Assembly (NCBI GenBank): GCA_039090855.1 | Contig: CM076996.1 | Coordinates: 51,860,469-51,924,468 of the forward strand | Direction of reading: 5' to 3' | Length of the DNA stretch: 64,000 bases | From: Macrothele yani | Lineage: Eukaryota > Arthropoda > Arachnida > Araneae > Macrothelidae | Shown here: one piece after another, positions 61,909-64,000 of the stretch | Numbering within the stretch: the stretch's first letter is position 1 | How the letters are laid out: each line of letters starts with the position of its first letter | Notes under the pieces: model-generated | Seen by the model: the letters and a program-made list of their open reading frames with translations, nothing else | Databases searched by the model: none | Told to the model about the DNA's origin: nothing | Position numbers and translations under genes: made by a program

Positions 61909-62063
61909 GAAAATCCTAATCCTCAGCCATATGTGCAAAAAATACCAAAGCCTACAGAAGGAGCATTTACTCGCATCCATCAACCTCCATTTCCTGTCAT
62001 AAATCCAAAAGCTGTACGAGAAATAATTGATGAAGGCATGTCAAAACAAACACTTAGAGCCAA
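61909..62063 (+). CDS. Candidate host-gene exon, 51 codons, unrecognised protein
   Basis: The segment follows a long pyrimidine tract with GCTTGCAG and ends at AGAGCCAA|GTAAGAA, a strong donor. The peptide has ENPNPQPYVQKIPKPTEGAF, TRIHQPPFPVINPKAVREII and DEGMSKQTLRAK. It is Pro-rich first and helical later. It starts in phase 0 and ends in phase 2. It shows no transposon motif. Joined to 446-544 it reads QLYLN-ENPNP without a break. I do not recognise the family. Confidence 0.6.
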
Positions 62064-62880
62064 GTAAGAAATTTGATGTGTATGCATGCTATCTTCACAT
62101 TATGACCTCTCTCCCTCCAAAAAAAAAAAAAAAAATACATTAAATGTTTGCTGCTTTGGTATATTTTATAAACTTTGGTTTTATTCTGCAGTTCATATTT
62201 TCAGTTACAAATCATTGTTGTGTTTTCACTTTAATTCACAAGTCTGTTCTGTTTTTCTGCATGCTTGACTTATTTTTCATCTTAGTTTATTACTTATTAT
62301 TTGGAAAACTTCCACAATGTCATAATTTTTCTTCATCCCCCACTTTTATGTTTATTTCATGTAAAATCACTTCTGTGGTAATTTTTTATTGTATCCAAAC
62401 TGTTGTACTATTTTAAATATCTTTTGTATTTCACTTTTTTTTTTTCATGAATGTGAAATGCATGGTGTATATGATTATCGTGTTTGGCTCAATAAAATTA
62501 ATAAATTTTAGTGTCTCTCAGAGGTAGGGAAGATTTATACATTTTTTCCCCCTGAAATGTACATACTTTGCTTGACACGCAGTAAAAATTGGGTAGTGAT
62601 ATGTAGATTAGAAACAGAACTAGGAATTTTTCCCCTCAAATACTGCCTCTAAAGGTGGAGTCTTGGAAACATCATCAGTGTGCAATTTTTCAAAACTTTG
62701 ACATTTTATATTTCAGAAACTATGTGGCCTAGAAAAGAAAAGTTTTTACATGGATTAGTAACTTGGTGGTAGTAACAAGTAAAAAAAGTTTCATGAAAAT
62801 CTGAGTTGGTGGGTGTCATGGCCTGGGTAAATTGACATGGAATGACCCTGTGTAGACTAAACATGAAATCATTTTTTTAT
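62064..62880. other. Intron-like sequence, possible transposon end near 62830
   Basis: AT-rich with a poly-A run (about 62118). The stretch 62640-62850 ends with TTGACATGGAATGACCC, resembling in reverse the GGGTCATTCTATGTCAA at 53237. It may be an end of a related element. No ORF is convincing. Confidence 0.35.
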
Positions 62881-62894
62881 TTTTTTGTGTGCCA

Positions 62895-63117
62895 TCAGCT
62901 TGCACTACCCACAGTTGTGAAATACAAACATTATAAAGATATCTTAAAATGTCAAAGAAACAGAAATGCATTTCTGTTACCAATGCCTAACACTTTAACC
63001 CAACAAAGATTTATTGATTACCAGGGAATGGTGTTATGGGATAATCTACCTTCTCAACTAACACATATAAATAATTATTTTCGAATGCAACTAAAAAAAT
63101 ATTTGCTAACAAACTAA
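62895..63117 (+). pseudogene. C-terminal end of a non-LTR reverse transcriptase (LINE-C)
   Basis: The frame reads LALPTVVKYKHYKDILKCQR, NAFLLPMPNTLTQQRFIDYQ, GMVLWDNLPSQLTHINNYFR and MQLKKYLLTN followed by a stop. The sequence (a basic stretch, then YxGxxLWNxLPxxL, then FKxxLKxYLL) is the usual C-terminus of CR1/L2/Jockey-type ORF2 proteins. Only the last 70 codons are present. Confidence 0.6.
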
Positions 63118-63131
63118 AATATAAAATTTAA

Positions 63132-63184
63132 TAGTAGAAGCATATTTGGGGATGTTGCAAGGTAGAGTTTCTGAAGATGAATAT
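63132..63184 (+). mobile_element. LINE-B fragment next to hAT-4
   Basis: About 50 bases match LINE-B copy 2 at 34015-34068, encoding EAYLGMLQGRVSEDEY. It stops exactly where the hAT-4 end CAGGGTTTG begins, so hAT-4 probably inserted into a LINE-B copy that continues beyond the window. Confidence 0.75.
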
Positions 63185-64000
63185 CAGGGTTTGAAAAAAC
63201 CCGAGTTTTTTGAAAAACCCAGCCCACTCGGGTTTTTGTCGGGGTTTATCAGGCTTTTTCGTTTTTTGGGTTTTATTGGGTCTTTTTGGGTTTTATTGGG
63301 TCTTTTCAGGTTTTATTGGGCTTTTTCTAGTACTGTTGCAAAAACAAAGAAGCAACAATCAATCAGTAAATTCTACCCTAAAACCACAAAAGGCCAAAAG
63401 GAATCTCTTGATAAAACAGTGGCTGATTTTTTTATCCAGCTAACATGCCATTCAATGCAGTAGAATTGGATCCATTTAAAATTACAATTGAAGCACTGAG
63501 ACCTGGATATCAACCATCCTCAGCGAAAGCCACTGGTGGAAAATTGTTTGATACTGCAGCAGAAGAAATTGACATTTAATCTTCCTTCCCTCTGAGTTCC
63601 TGTGGTTTTTTACAGATGTTTCTGGCCTCTTGATTTTAGTCAAGGCCTGTTCTCAATGTGTAGAAGGATTATCAAAAGCTTTGCTTATTGAAGAATTCAA
63701 ACATTGTTGCCAGGTTTCTCATACTGTAGGCAGTTACTAAATTGAAATGTTTTCCTTTCAGTTTAGTAACTGGCTACAGACTAAAATCAAGAGGCCAGAA
63801 ACATCTGTAAATAACCAAAGAAACTCAGAGGGAAGGAAGATTAAATGAAAATTTCTTCAACTGGAACTATAACCAAATAAATATATCTGGGTAAAGCCTT
63901 GAATAAGTAATTTAATACCTGTTAAAAAGAAACTGAATCTCAGCTTTAAGAAAAAAATAAAATTGGGCAGTTTGATTCTCACCATATATGGCTGGTGCAG
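63185..64000 (+). mobile_element. hAT-4, 5' part, cut by the window end
   Basis: It starts CAGGGTTTGAAAAAACCCG, a hAT-type end, followed by T- and G-rich subterminal repeats (GGTTTTATTGGG five times). The transposase start reads KQQSISKFYPKTTKGQKESL and DKTVADFF, then after a shift near 63433 AVELDPFKITIEALRPGYQP and SSAKATGGKLFDTAAEEIDI. The last resembles the region before the catalytic core in hAT proteins. A TTAA-flanked MITE interrupts it at 63580. The right end is not in the window. Confidence 0.75.
63580..63840. mobile_element. 261-bp MITE flanked by TTAA
   Basis: Arms of about 65 bp pair (TCTTCCTTCCCTCTGAGTT and its inverted copy). The flanks are TTAA at 63576-63579 and 63841-63844. 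An internal hairpin (CAGTTACTAAA / TTTAGTAACTG) lies in the centre-right. TTAA duplication is the rule for piggyBac and also known for Kolobok-type elements. There is no coding sequence. Confidence 0.85.

Overview
The window is eukaryotic. Introns have GT-AG borders, base composition is AT-rich, microsatellites are common, and the transposon set (Tc1/mariner, hAT, RTE and I-type LINEs, Penelope-like elements, a tRNA-derived SINE) is typical of a metazoan. I infer an invertebrate, most probably an arthropod; a chelicerate is plausible, but the species cannot be fixed from this sequence. No bacterial operon, CRISPR array or rRNA gene is present.

Host coding sequence is almost absent. Two short, open, splice-bordered segments, 446-544 and 61909-62063, lie on the + strand at the two ends. 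Both join in phase 0, so they may be neighbouring exons of one unrecognised gene. If so, almost the whole window is a 61-kb intron built from transposons inserted into transposons.

Layout, left to right. (1) 1-7.5 kb: Tc1 fragments, then a minus-strand Penelope-like element (PLE copy 1, 1804-7475) interrupted by two Tc1 elements and by the 3' end of another PLE. (2) 7.6-29.15 kb: one minus-strand LINE (here LINE-B), split by a tRNA-derived SINE, by a 16.5-kb hAT transposon (hAT-1, 9301-25838) and by a foldback element. The large gap between the two hAT-1 coding exons holds a full-length RTE LINE, a second RTE, MITEs, a decayed multi-copy-type gene and an ORF1-only half-LINE. (3) 29.15-35.3 kb: PLE copy 2 carrying another Tc1, LINE-B copy 2, and a GC-richer tandem satellite. 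(4) 35.3-38.9 kb: decayed BED-like remnants and minisatellites. (5) 38.9-43.2 kb: an I-type LINE split by a Tc1 that is itself split by a hAT MITE. (6) 43.2-53.2 kb: a large inverted-repeat-bounded element with a decayed DDE-like ORF, whose left arm contains hAT-2 and a LINE-B piece and whose body contains a third PLE end. (7) 53.9-59.9 kb: an RTE LINE split by a putative solo LTR and by a nearly intact Tc1. (8) 60-64 kb: a Tc1 remnant, the right candidate exon, a LINE 3' end, and a hAT element carrying a TTAA-flanked MITE.

Most copies are broken by stops or frameshifts. The best preserved ORFs are the Tc1-E transposase (57087-58109, one stop codon) and the RTE endonuclease and reverse transcriptase ORFs. 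Many insertions can be proved inside this window, because a second copy shows the empty site or because the reading frame resumes across the insertion. The relative order of many insertions can therefore be read directly. Family names such as LINE-B, hAT-1 and D element are local labels used only in this report.
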